Assembly (NCBI GenBank): GCA_022702545.1
Contig: JAHRBC010000001.1
Coordinates: 4,216,001-4,280,000 of the forward strand
Length of the DNA stretch: 64,000 nucleotides
Direction of reading: 5' to 3'
Source of the DNA: Phycomyces nitens
Taxonomy: Eukaryota > Mucoromycota > Mucoromycetes > Mucorales > Phycomycetaceae
Shown: in pieces, positions 11,924 to 24,165 of the stretch
How the letters are laid out: each line of letters starts with the position of its first letter
How positions within the stretch are numbered: the first letter of the stretch is position 1
Notes under the pieces: model-generated
The model's input: the letters and a program-made list of their open reading frames with translations, nothing else
Databases searched by the model: none
Told to the model about the DNA's origin: nothing
Position numbers and translations under genes: made by a program

Positions 11924-12689
11924 TTAGAGTTTTGCCAACACTGCGTCTGCGCCAGAAGAAGCGATTCCAGGCTTGGTCTCAACTCCAATGTACTTTACCA
12001 CCAGGTTATCGACAACAATAGCAAACCTCTTTGATCGAATACCCATTCCGTTCTTTGACAGATCCTGAGTCAGGCCAAGAGCCTGGCTAAATTCCGCACT
12101 GCCATCTCCAGCCATGATAATCTTGTCGGTCGTCTGGCTGACCTTTCCAAACGCATTCATGACAAATCCATCGGTTACCGAGAGGCACACAATATCAGAG
12201 ACGCCTTTAGATTTTAAAGCGTCGTGGGCATTGAGGAAGCCAGGAACATGCTGTTCTGAGCAGGCAGGTGTAAATGGACCTATATATTCTTGTTAGATAT
12301 TGATTGGCGCTCGATGTTTGGGGGTGCCAAATTACCTGGGATAGCAAACAAAACCACCTTTTTACCCTTGAGTTTCTCATGGATCTTAAAGGCAAGAGGA
12401 CTGGTGATGGATATGTAAGAGACTGGGATCAGGTTTGCTAGACTTCTTACCGAGGACATGCCGTCAAGTCTTCTTTTGGGTCAAATGGCACATATTGAAG
12501 GACGCCATCTGGGATCTGGTTCGATTGTTGTTTGAATATCAATAAATGTCATTATTTAAAATATATTCTCAAGACATAATATATGGCTCCAAAACATGTA
12601 TTTCTTACTGTATCTCCAACTTTGATCTATGAAATAGCTTGGTGAGTACTGTATTCTGTTGTGGTAGAGTAAATAAGACGAATTACCAT
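11924..12689 (-). CDS. Atypical 2-Cys peroxiredoxin, PRDX5/AHP1 type
   Basis: Exons (minus strand): 12689-12687, 12626-12609, 12515-12451, 12400-12336, 12279-11924, giving 168 aa, the usual length for this family. Key features: IKVGDTIPDG at the start, KGKKVVLFAIPG followed by PFTPACSEQHVPGF with the peroxidatic cysteine at about residue 57, further cysteines at about 27 and 82, and the DGFVMNAFGK and GMGIRSKRFAIVV blocks. It reduces hydrogen peroxide and alkyl hydroperoxides using thioredoxin or glutaredoxin. No clear mitochondrial presequence or C-terminal SKL signal is present, so a cytosolic location is inferred. The first coding exon is only the ATG: the start codon is directly followed by a GTAATT donor, and the next exon begins with ATC AAA GTT. 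The small exons were placed by frame and family match. Confidence 0.9.
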
Positions 12690-13101
12690 TTCAAACAAGA
12701 ATATCTGTATATTTGCAGTCAAGGAAAGAAAGAAGCAAGAAATCAAGTATTGGCACAAAATAAACTATTTTCTATTAATTCTCATCACGTCAGCAAATCT
12801 ACCACGGTGTTCACAGGCAATTTACACTAATACTTGCCATACCATTAGATTACTTTCTAAACATCTTGGGGACTTTTAAAGCAAACACCAAGACATACAA
12901 CAACTTGTCTGCCAGACCCCACTTGGGATAATTGATATTGAGAAATATATTTGTGTCTCTTTGAACAATAAATTCAAAATGCTTACAGCGAAAATAGACT
13001 TTTTTTTTCTTTTTTCTTTTTGCATTCAAGTGTTACTGCGATTTTGGTGGTGGTGGGGGTTGAACAGATTGATTGTTGGAAACTCTAGAGACACTTACCT
13101 A
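12690..13101. promoter_or_regulatory. Divergent promoter region
   Basis: Shared upstream region of the peroxiredoxin (-) and NDUFAF7 (+) genes. A strong pyrimidine tract lies at about 13001-13025, upstream of the methyltransferase start codon. The frame is open back to 12961 but looks non-coding. Confidence 0.4.
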
Positions 13102-14742
13102 ATGCCACATCTCCAACGATTCACCAATGGCCCCGGCTTTTTCTCATCCCCAAAGAATATTCAAGTAACCAGACCTTGGTTCAATCGACACCCTCGACAC
13201 AACCTGCCTCTCTTGCGTTGTCTGAGCGCAAAGACACTGACCAAGACTCGCACGCGTCCACCTCCTCAACAACGGCCTGGATTCTTTACTCCATTCTTTA
13301 GCCAGCACAATGACAAGGACCATGACAAATTTGTTCGGAGTACGGCCAATGAGTGTGCCAATCTACCAAATGTACCCACACGTACAAAGATGCTTGTTCG
13401 AGATTTCATTGACAATTCGCTATACCATCCAGACTATGGATACTTTTCAAAACAAGCAGTGATCTTTTCTCCCGAGATTGATTTCGATTTTCCTGCGATG
13501 CGCGACCATCTAGAGTTTATGAACATTCTCGGCCGCATGTACAAAGAAATGGAGACCGAGGCTGATGAGGTGGATCAGATATCCAGGCAGGTCTGGCACA
13601 CTCCTACCGAACTATTCAAGGTTTGTGCTTACTTCTTCTTCTTTTTTATTTTATTTTTGATGTGCTTCCTTTAATAACCCACTGCTAATTTGTCTGTTAG
13701 CCCTGGTATGGACATGCCATTGCAAAATACATGGTATCCGAGTACAAGCTCAATCTCTACCCTCACAAGGATCTCATTATTTATGAAATCGGTGCAGGAA
13801 ACGGAACTCTGATGATGAACATACTCGACTATATCCAGGAATACGAACCATCAGTCTATAAACGCACTCAGTACAACATTATCGAGATTTCTAGTAAATT
13901 GGCTCAGACACAATCAGAAAGACAGGACGTTAGAGAAGCCAAGGACCAACACAAGTGTGTAAAGGTTATCAACAAGAGTATCTTTGAATGGGACACATAT
14001 GTTCCTGAACATTGCTTCTTTTTGGGAATGGAAGTTATTGTGTGTAAAATCGACGAGGGTTGCAAATTTTGTTTATTGATTTATTGTTCCAAAATCCTAG
14101 GATAATTTTGCCCATGATTTGATCCGGTATGATCTCGAGACCATGCGGCCCTTTCAAGCATTAGTCAGCATTGATGACAAGGGAGACTATACAGAGCTCT
14201 ATGAGCCGGTTGGAAAAGATTCGGTTATTTCGCAGTATCTTGGGATGCGCAAACAGACACACTACCGTAGCCCAGTATTGTCAAGCCGTGTCTGGCACAG
14301 GATCCTAAGAAATCTGCCTATTGCGCCCAACATGACTGCACCAGAATTCATTCCTACAAAACTGTTTTTGCTTCTTGATGTTCTCAAACAGTATTTTCCT
14401 CATCATCGACTTGTGCTCTCTGACTTTTCATCTTTACCTGAAGCGATTGAAGGTGTCGATGGGCCGGTTGTGCAGACTAGATATCGTGGCACAATGGTTC
14501 CTTGCTCGACATACATGGTCCAGCCTGGTTGGTTTGATATATTTTTCCCTACAAACTTTGAACTGTTACGAGAGATGTACCTCTTGGTGTGTCGAAGTTC
14601 TAGAGGAAATGAAAAGAGTGTAAGGGTATTGTCACATCGCAACTTTTGTGAGCGATATGGAGAGATTGAAAAGACTACGACCAGGAGTGGGGAGAATCCA
14701 ATGTTGATGTATTACAAGAACATGAAGATGTTATTGACTTGA
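13102..14742 (+). CDS. Mitochondrial complex I assembly methyltransferase NDUFAF7/MidA-like
   Basis: Three exons: 13102-13620, 13701-14039, 14101-14742, giving 499 aa. The N-terminus after MPHLQRF is rich in Arg, Pro and Ser and poor in acidic residues, as in mitochondrial targeting sequences. Family blocks follow: YHPDYGYFSKQ, then a SAM-binding motif YEIGAGNGTL (about residues 202-208), and in the third exon RLVLSDFSSLPEAI and PGWFDIFFPTNFELL. In animals NDUFAF7 dimethylates an arginine of the NDUFS2 subunit during early complex I assembly; the same role in the mitochondrial matrix is inferred. The reading frame is open further upstream to 12961, but that part is pyrimidine-derived low complexity, so the ATG at 13102 was chosen. 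Confidence 0.9.
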
Positions 14743-15590
14743 TTGGCTGATCCCCCAGAGACGTTATTAAAAAATAATAATACATATACTGGACAGTCTT
14801 TATAAATGGGGGAAGGGTTTTTTTTCCTGGGTGAAATCTTGGTTGAAAGGTCAATTAATAATTGATGGACAGATTGATATAATCCAGGAATGAAAGGGTT
14901 GGATACTCGACCATGATCCCAAGAGATCGATCTCTTGGTTTTATGATGATAAGACAGCCGTCATCTTACATCTTGGCAAGATTGGAATTGGATTGAGGGG
15001 AACCTGGGCTGCTTTAGATGGCCTTGGTTGCTTGGGCAGATTTAGCATGTTAGTTAACTCGGGACAATGTGAAGATTGGAAAAGGAACGAGATCGTCAGT
15101 GAGTATTAAGGAATCTGTGGAACACAGAAACAAGGAGGTGTAGAATATTAAAATATTATAAAATAATAATAATAATAATAATAATGTTAATAATGTTATA
15201 ATAAATTCTCGTGTGAATGCAAACGTGAATAGTAAGCCAATGGGTGTTTCTAGAGGATAAAAGGGATACTGTGATGGATACAACAGCCCGTTTATATTAT
15301 TATCATTGTTGTAATAGAATTGAAACAATATGTTTATATATGATGGATATATGGTAAAAGATATCTTTGGAAATGAAGGAAAAGAGATATAAAAATAATA
15401 ATAATAAAAAGAAGTCTAAAACGATAGGAAGCAAAAGATTAAGGGAATGTGGAGTGAAGTTTGAATGCCATTTGTTTTGTGTTTTTTGTGTGTGTTTGTG
15501 GGTGGGTGGGTGTTTGTGGGTGTTTTGGCTCTTGAAAAGAAGGATTATAAAAGCATGGTATGCATATATAATCGGCTTTTGTTTTTTTTT
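14743..15590. other. Convergent intergenic region with (AAT)n
   Basis: Between the 3' ends of NDUFAF7 (+) and the kinase (-). It contains trinucleotide ATA repeats near 15163-15185 and G/T-rich GTGTTTGTGGGTG sequence near 15490-15525. No gene is seen. Confidence 0.45.
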
Positions 15591-17290
15591 CTACATTGTT
15601 TTTGTAACAAAGGCAGCCAAACCTTGTGCATTTGTTGTCTTTAACAGCTCTTGAGAGATGTGGGCCTCGATTTCCTAAGGAGAGTGAGTTTGGATTAGAT
15701 GTTGGAGCAGGAGAGAGAAAGAGGTACAATCAATGACACTTACGGTTGCAGCATCCTTGGCAGAAGGTCGATTGTCAGGATTCTCTTCGAGTAACCAGGC
15801 CACCAGTCCAGTGCAATAGACGCTTGGATAACTATAGGTGAACGTGGGGCTGGCTTCTTCAAGAATCATGTCAAATACAACTTCATCTTTCTTGATAGCA
15901 TAATGAGGTGGTACACGATCCATCATCTCAATTAGAGTGATGCCCAAGGACCACAAATCAACCTTTTCACCATAAGGCTGTTCACGGACTACTTCAGGAG
16001 CCATCCACTATAGACAAATTAGCATCCTTGGACATGGTGAGGATGCTTACCTTTGCGGTTCCTAGTCTTTCTCTATTCACATGTCTGCTACTCGTGGCAA
16101 GCCCAAAGTCAGCTATGAAATATACAGAGTATGAAATGAATTCAGCAGGTCAGATTGATAAAAATTTCCATAAAAGGAATACAGAATATACATAAATGTA
16201 TAAAAATGTATTAATAAAAAAAAGAAAAAGATCATTCCACTTGAAAATCAGCTTACCAAGTTTAACCTCTCCATTGGGCCCTATCAGCAAATTCTCACAC
16301 TTTACATCACGATGTATAAAGCCTTTGGCATGGAGAAACATGAGAGCATTGAGAGTCTAAAGGATATTGATAAATAAACCAGTCAAAAGGATATCATATT
16401 TAATCCCTTACTTCCTGGACAATGTAAACAGCGTATTCTTCAGGAAGGCCACGGACACAAAGAACGGCAAATACACTGCACTGCATTAAATCCATTGCCA
16501 TCCAGACTTCGCTCTTGAATACAGCAGCTTCTCTTAATTTGATGAGATTGTTATGTCCAGAGGCCATTATCTTTAGTTCTCTGACAAGTGCAGCACGGTA
16601 TTCACGATCATGGTCTAGTTTGCATCTCTTTAGTGCAAGACGAACTCCATTGTTGGCACTCTTGACCAGCACCTGAACGACCGAGCCATTGACGCTATAG
16701 AGAATTGTGTCTTAGATTTTCAATTCAATAACCACACAGCCAACTTACCCTGTCCCGATCTCTTTTGAGCCAAAATAGCGTGTCTTTGGAGCATTTACTA
16801 GATTGATCTTTGGGATTGCTTTCTGGAGACGTTTCTCAAATGCAGACTCGTCGGGCATGGTCAGAGGCGCAGGAGGTGCAGGCGTCCAGTGTGGAGTGGC
16901 GCACGCAGGGTACCAAGGTGGCTATATGATGGATATATATATATGTATATATATATTTATATGTATGTATTTAATACCAAGAATAGATAGATTTAAAATG
17001 ACTTTACACGCATTGGCCCTGTCTGGACGGCCTTCTTTGGGGGTTCTACGCAAAACGGCTGCAGATAGGCATTTCCGAGAATATTGGGTATTTCGCAATG
17101 GCCAGGAGAGCGCCAAATGACCGGTGGCTTCTATTGTTGAGGAGGTTTAGGGCTAGGGCCTGATTGGTAATCTAATGATTACCTTGTAAGTTTCTGTTGC
17201 TTTGATTGGAAATGAGCCGATTGATCTTCTTTTGGTTGATACTGGTGTAGAATGAGTTGTGGTTGCAGTTTCTGAACAAGACTTTCTCAT
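15591..17290 (-). CDS. STE20/PAK-like serine/threonine protein kinase
   Basis: Exons (minus strand): 17290-17183, 17130-17008, 16921-16749, 16694-16412, 16356-16257, 16112-16051, 16007-15744, 15674-15591, in frame to 398 aa. The Ser/Thr- and Pro-rich N-terminal ~115 residues contain no recognisable CRIB or PH domain. The kinase domain is complete: glycine loop GTGVNGSVV (about 132-140), VAIK-type lysine in ALKRCK (K157), [10 protein letters not shown] (about 244-253), DFGLATSS (about 264-271), GTAKWMAPEVV, and [13 protein letters not shown]. The WMAPEV block and SLGI..IEM pattern place it among STE20/PAK relatives. A role in polarity or MAPK signalling is inferred only. A 5' untranslated exon may exist near 17597-17640, since a GTAAGA donor sits there and an acceptor (CTGCACAG) lies just upstream of the chosen ATG. 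Confidence 0.85.
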
Positions 17291-20200
17291 CGTTTTAGGC
17301 TTGCTGGACTCGACAGCTGTGCAGGAAGAAAGGGAAAAAAAGGGAAAAGAAGAGAATATAATGATTGACGAGGAATAAATAGCTGATGGTTCTTTATAAA
17401 ATATATATATATTATTATATATATTTAAATAAATAAAAAAATAAAATATATATAAATATATATAAATATTTTAAATGAAATGATGAAATAAAATAAAAAA
17501 CCACAGGACAAAAACTAATGGATTTACAACAGCAACAAAAATATTTCCAAAAGAGATTCAGTGATAATTGAGAATATCTGGATTTGCCTGGTTCTTACGT
17601 TTTGTGTTGAAGGAGAGGAGAAGTGTGGTTATAGGCGTTAAATGAGTGTTTGGCCTATAAAGATTTTTTTAAAAGGGGAGCGAATAAGAAAGAAAAAGGG
17701 AAAGAAAAAAAAGAAAGGTAAAATAAATAAATAAATATTAATATATAAATAAATAAATATTAATAAATATTATTAATAAAAAAAGGTAAAGAAGAACAAG
17801 GCAAAAATAATAATAATAATAATAATAATAATAATTAAACAGCCTAATCGCACACCTTGTGTTTTCTCCTCAGCACATTGTTCCTAAACAGAGCCAGATC
17901 TTACAGTCGTTCCACAACATGAGGTTTTTGGCTTTATATCTTTTTAAGCTGACCTTTAAAAATCAGTTGATATGCTTTTCACTGCAACATAAACAAAATG
18001 GAACAATGCAATTATGTTTATTAGTATTATCAGCAATACAATTAAAATTGGATATATTATTATCCGTAATGACATCAGAATAATACATATATAAAAGATA
18101 ATCATTTAAAAAAGTAGCACTATATTTGTTTCAGGGATCTTTAAACTCTTGGTCGACAAACTATTAAAACGTGAAGAAATATATATAAGAAGATTGACAT
18201 TTATTGTCTAAAGATATTCAACCCACAATTATCTATTGATACAACCATCACTATCAATATTCGCGGCTTACATTTCATAAACTCCTTGTTGCCTGGTGAA
18301 TCAACTCGCTGTACAATTATTTGAAATGATCATTATCGAGGGGGGGAGGGATAATACTCGACATGACGCACCAAAACTAAAAGCCTAGTCTATAGAGTCG
18401 CTTGTTTATTGCTCTTTATTTATAAACGCTGTTTTCAGTAGATCCTTTTACAATAAAATATAGCTACTTGTCAGCATGCAATATAATTGACGTGCATGCC
18501 AAGATCTGCTACCAGTATTTCTCGGAATAGTCCAGAAAAAACAGTGTCTAGTCTTTGAATTCAAACAGTTTCTAGTAAAACTGATCCAAATCTTTTTCAT
18601 GTACAATTGGTCGGAGGAATTGGACCATTTTTACACAAGGAAGAGACTTTGAAGGAGAACCAGGAATTTTGACAGACAGTTTTCTGCTCTGTACCCCAGT
18701 TACATGAAAAATGCAAAATTGGATCTGTGCTCTCTGAAAGCTTATCTGTATTACATTAATATCCGCAGAATAGGCCAATAGTGATTTACTCACGACTAGA
18801 TGGAACTTGAAGCCTTTTATAGCTAAAGCCATCAGACCATTGGCTCAATATTTTTTCATCATCATTTACTATTGGTCAATATATATATATATTACTAATT
18901 TCATGATCATGGATCCAAAGCATACATAATCTCATTTGTTCTGCTAGAAATCAGTGTGTTGAATTTAAACAGATGGTAGAGGGTTTTTCCATCTCTTCTA
19001 TTGAACAGGCACCACAAGTCCATAAGCAAATGCAGATGGATCAGGAGAATATTTAGTGTTTTCCTTGAAAATAGAAAACCATGGTTGGAAAGTTCTAATT
19101 AATCCAGATCAAAAAAGAAACCATTCGATATTTATCAAAATGCTGCATTTACTTGTTGATCTATAAAGCAGAATGTTATTATTGGTATTAAAATGGTTTC
19201 ATTTTTTGGTACCTTGTTAATCAAGTAAAGTGTAATGATAGTTGATTTTGCCTCTCGGAGCCTTTGTTGTATTTATCCAATACTCTGAGCATGTCAATTG
19301 TGATTTTATTAGTAGATTTCGATGGCTGCCCAAGATGCCGTTCCAACCCACGTATATGCTTCTTTACGAGAGGAATTGTGCGAAAAAGAAAGAAAAAACA
19401 TTATGGATACCATTAGTAACACATGCTCTCAATGACCTATAGTGATTACAAGTCCATAAAAATAAAAAAATAAACACACTTTGGAAATCCTTTGATATGA
19501 AGAAGTAGGCACTTTATCCTCTTTGTTCAGTTTTCGACCACACACAAAGCTGCTTGGGATCCATAGACTTCTGCAGGAGTACTCTCGGGAGAAGCACAGA
19601 TTGATTCCATTTTCGTTGGATTATTCAGGAGTCAAATAAGTTTACTTTACATGGCTACATATAGCCAACTTGACAGCAGAGGCTTTGCTGATTTCTGTTG
19701 AACATTCTTTCCATTCAAAAAGTCTTGACTCTAATGGAGTTGATGAATCTAAAGTCATTGGATCAAGAACAAACAAAAACAAAAAAGTACTCGTTTGATT
19801 GCGAGATTGATGCCATTGTGTAGAAAGTTGGTGGTTTTATGTGTTGGTGTTAACAGACATTATATATGGATATGCTATTTGGATAAAAACGTGGAGTTCA
19901 GGGGGGATAAAGTTTGTTTTTGAAAACCCCAAAAAAGAGAACAAAAAAAAGTATTGACACTCGCATTTTCGGATAATACTTTATCATGTACCACGGATTA
20001 TACACTTTCGATTTGTGATATTGAAAACTGCAATTGTATAAAAGGTACCTTTTTGTTTGGTACAAGTAAACATGGTCATTAACAGAATCAATTTATTCTA
20101 TACAATTCTCTGTTGGAAGCCATCGTGAAACTAGTCCTTTTTAAATATTCTAGATTGTCTTGAGGGTGATTAGTTTTATATTGTAAAAAAAAATAAGTAC

Positions 20201-23200
20201 ACCTGTAAACCTATTATTTGTTGCTACATTTGCCAATTATCAAGGAATAAAGGAGAATATTATGGATCATGCCCTTAAAAATAGATAAAAAGACATATAG
20301 ATGATTTAAAGATTCATTCAACATTCACTGCAGAAACAAGGCACCAAAACCATCAAGAGATCAATAGCAGAGTATTGTAATTATATGTATTGATTCAATA
20401 AGTTTTAGATAATTTTTAATAACTACCCATTTTACTCTTTTAAAGAGAAATTTCCATAGTTTGATAGATTAACATGTCAGATTATAAAAAAACCAGAATG
20501 AATTTAGTTGTAAAAATCGTGTATAAACTTTATTACAATCCAAAAATAACTATGTGAAAATATACGCCTATATAAGGAATTACAAAGATGTGTTTTAGAC
20601 TCTTTACAGCATCAATTGGGGTGATTTATCGGGAAAAAACGTTCCTTTTTAGAATTAATTCTAAAAATAACATGCTCTGTTGGAGACTGTTTTGTAGGAA
20701 TATATTTATACACTTATATATATATTGGATAAAAGAAAAGCTTTATTTATAATAATAATTATTACAATAAAATATGCCTTTTATATTGTACATGTTTACT
20801 CTATTGCATATATAATCTAGTTGTACGAGAGAAACATATATAACTGTATTTATTATTGTTATTATATATTGTACTTGGTGCGGTGAATATTTTGATGGAA
20901 TAAATATAGAAAGACTCTTGAAATATATAAAGTGACATGGCAAAGATTTATACTCACTATATCTTTGAACATCTAGTATATGAATACATAGACATATACC
21001 ATTTCTGATCAAATAGTTTTCGATAAAGCTAATAACCAAATGCAATGAATATTATAATACTTATCTTTGTATACCAGAGCGACTTTTATATTTACCAATA
21101 ATATATCCAGTTAAGCGCACATTTATAAGGAGCACTTTAATGGTGCTAAAGAGCAAAGAAAGAGTAAAGTGGGGAAACAACAACAATAATTGAGATGGCT
21201 GTATAGATCCTATGAAAAAAAATTGTCCATTTTCTTTTTCAAATAGATATTTAACAATATATTTTCTGTAAATACTATAGTGTGGAAAAAAGGCTAGTAA
21301 ACTGCTGTATATAAATGTAATATGTAGCTCTCATTCTATTGTGAGAGCCAAGCGGATTATATACAAAATAAAATAAAATAAAAAGCTAATGAAAGGAATA
21401 CATGTCTATAAAAGATATACTTTTATTAAAAGCAATCAATGATTAATTCCATAATAGATTTGCATTTGAGTATATGACTAAAAATGTAGTAAGAGACGCT
21501 AGCAATGCTATACTACTATACCTTTTGTTTCTAGTCTATGTTTCTATACCAATATAAAGACATACAACAAGTATTAAAGTCAGACGGACACTGACTTGTA
21601 CACAAACATATCCTTTGTTTGTTTGATTAAAAGAATAATAGTTTATTTTATTTGCGAAATAAATATTGCAAACCAATTTCTAGCCAAGCTGAAATTCCAA
21701 TTGACAAAACGTGTGTCAATCTCTTGATAGCTTAATCAATTCAAGATATTATCATTAATAGTATCCTCACGGCTGGTTTAATACTAGAGCTTATGAATTA
21801 TGAATTACGAGCAAAAAAAATTAATATAATAAAAAGGTATGTATTTGCCAAAGTACCATAATCCAGACAGCTATTTAATAAGGCTCTGAAAATATTTTTG
21901 CATTGTATATTAAGTCCTGTACCTACACAAAGGCTATTAAGATTGCTTTTGATGGATGCTTTTAATTTTTTGGGTGTATTTGTAATTTTGATAGTTGGGT
22001 CGGTTTTTCCATATATTGTACCATTAGCCTCGATAAGTCTCTTGAAATGAATTTTGCAAAGATGTATATGTATTTTTGGTCTACTCGACCATTATATTCT
22101 ACAAGATTCCATTCAAAACCCCTGGGAAAAGCAAAACTTTGTCAGATATTACATCATTATTATTTTTATACATTTTTATAGTTAATAGCGTACATCAATC
22201 TAATATGAGAGGCTTACAAAAAAAAAAGAGAGTAATAATAAAAGTCTATTTCTATCTTTACTGTCCCTCACCTATAGAAACTCATGGCAATAATTATAAA
22301 CATACTTGTAATATTTCCTTTTCTTTATAATATTGAATTCTTTGTAGATTTTCGAGGGACCAGAATGTTATCACAGTATTTCTTTCTCTATTTCATTATT
22401 ATTTGCGTTTTGAACTCATTGGAAAACTTTTTGTGTATCTTTCTGTCAGTGTCGGATAAGAATCTATTCCAAAAGCTTGTAAGTTCCGAAAATTGGCTTA
22501 TAGCCTTATCCTATATACTGCTAATTACCGCAAGATGTTTGATTACAAACATACTAGTCTCTATAAAACTTTAGAGCTGCTCAATCCTGTGCCATACCAC
22601 ATAAAGCTACTCTCCACAATTACGATCCATTTTGTACCTCATGTATTCCGTCTAAAAAAAACTTTTAGTAATGATCCATTGTTGGCAAGGCATAGCGTCT
22701 TTCTACTGCCAATTACTGCTGATAGCGAGCAAGAATATGAGGTGAAAGATATTTCAGCCAAAAGACTACATCTTAATAATTCCCAGTACATAAATATGTC
22801 GAGACATTATATCCTTAAAGAACGAAACTAAAAGTTTATCAAATAGATGTACAATTTATAAAATAATTTAGGATCCGAGACAAGGACAACCTCTGAAAAT
22901 ATTGAAGCTGATGTAATGTAAGGAACAAAGCTTTTTGATTAGCGAGTCGAGTTAATCAGAACATTCAAGTCCATTTATAACTAGAATGTGGTCCGCTGTC
23001 TAGCTAGATAACCCATTAGGGTTTCTGTCTATATTTTTTTAGCACATCTTAATACAATAGCTATTACAATTGCATGGTTTAAACACTTTGCTAAAATGCA
23101 TATCATTACCTTCTGAGCTTGATCCCAAGATATAAAGTAAGTACCATGTTCAATAAAGGAACACCTTTCTCTTGTCATTCTCCCTGCCTAGCCTCACTCC

Positions 23201-24165
23201 TGATATATTGTTAACCAATGGTTAAAAAATATCAACCTTTTATTATGTTTTATGCAATATTGTATTTATTGCAATATCTTACTCAAATATAATTTCTAGT
23301 AAAAGCCAAAGCCAAGATACAAGCTATATATAGACACCCCATTATGTTACTATTGTGTAAATGAATTATATGAATTTGTGGGTTAAAATAATTAATTAGC
23401 TACTATTGTATTATTTATTCTAAAGAAATATATTTAAGCTATGTGATGTTGTATATTTGCTTAAAGGTACGGTCAAAGACCATCAATAGCGCCAAAATTT
23501 ATGCCACCAGTTTCTATTCCAACAACAGAACATTTTGGCATTAACTAGCAAGTATTCATTCCAATAAATCTTGATTACAAATGCTTTATTCTATTATATA
23601 TTGCAACCAAGCTCTTAAATACTTTTCTATAGCTTATATTCTATTCCTTTCAATCTAGGCGAGGGATTACCCTTTTAATCATTACCTGGTGTTGTTTTTA
23701 CGTCTTGCTTGCGTAAAATTTTCTTGCTCTGGAACAAGAAATGCACAGACCACCTTGGAGTAACGCAAGATTTAAAGAATTGCCATTCTTGAACTTGTAC
23801 TCTCCAAGGTTACTGCTATACCGATCAAGACAAACTCTTTAATTTACTTCTTTACATGTAAAACACTGTTTCCATAACATTTTGACCTGGTCCGTTAACA
23901 AAAAGCAGATATTCCCACTCACTATAGCCTATTATCATACGAATCTCCACTTCTGGCCAATAAGAATGCGTATTTTTATCATGCCTGCATCAACATGGTC
24001 GAAAGTAGTAAAAAGCGATGGTTATCATATTTTTTCTCACACAGGCGTTGGCGTCTTATCGATCAGTTTGACAGTCAATCAAAAAAATTCCTATAAGAAC
24101 ACGCCCTTTTGCCGTTCTCCTTTTTTTCCTCTTTGCACAGCTTATATTCGTCTTTTCTCCCAAAA
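17291..24165. other. 6.9-kb A+T-rich gene desert
   Basis: No exon chain with family similarity or sustained coding character was found on either strand. The stretch holds homopolymer and AT microsatellites (about 17401-17470), an (AAT)n run at about 17808-17834, and scattered short ORFs with no recognisable motif. The longest, near 22284-22831, are A+T-driven. The last roughly 150 bases before 24166 are pyrimidine-rich and likely the leader of the next ORF. Confidence 0.5.

Noticed and set aside
22284..22831. Two overlapping plus-strand ORFs of about 100 codons
   Set aside because: They sit in A+T-rich DNA, show no motif and could not be joined into a convincing exon chain. A decayed gene fragment remains possible.
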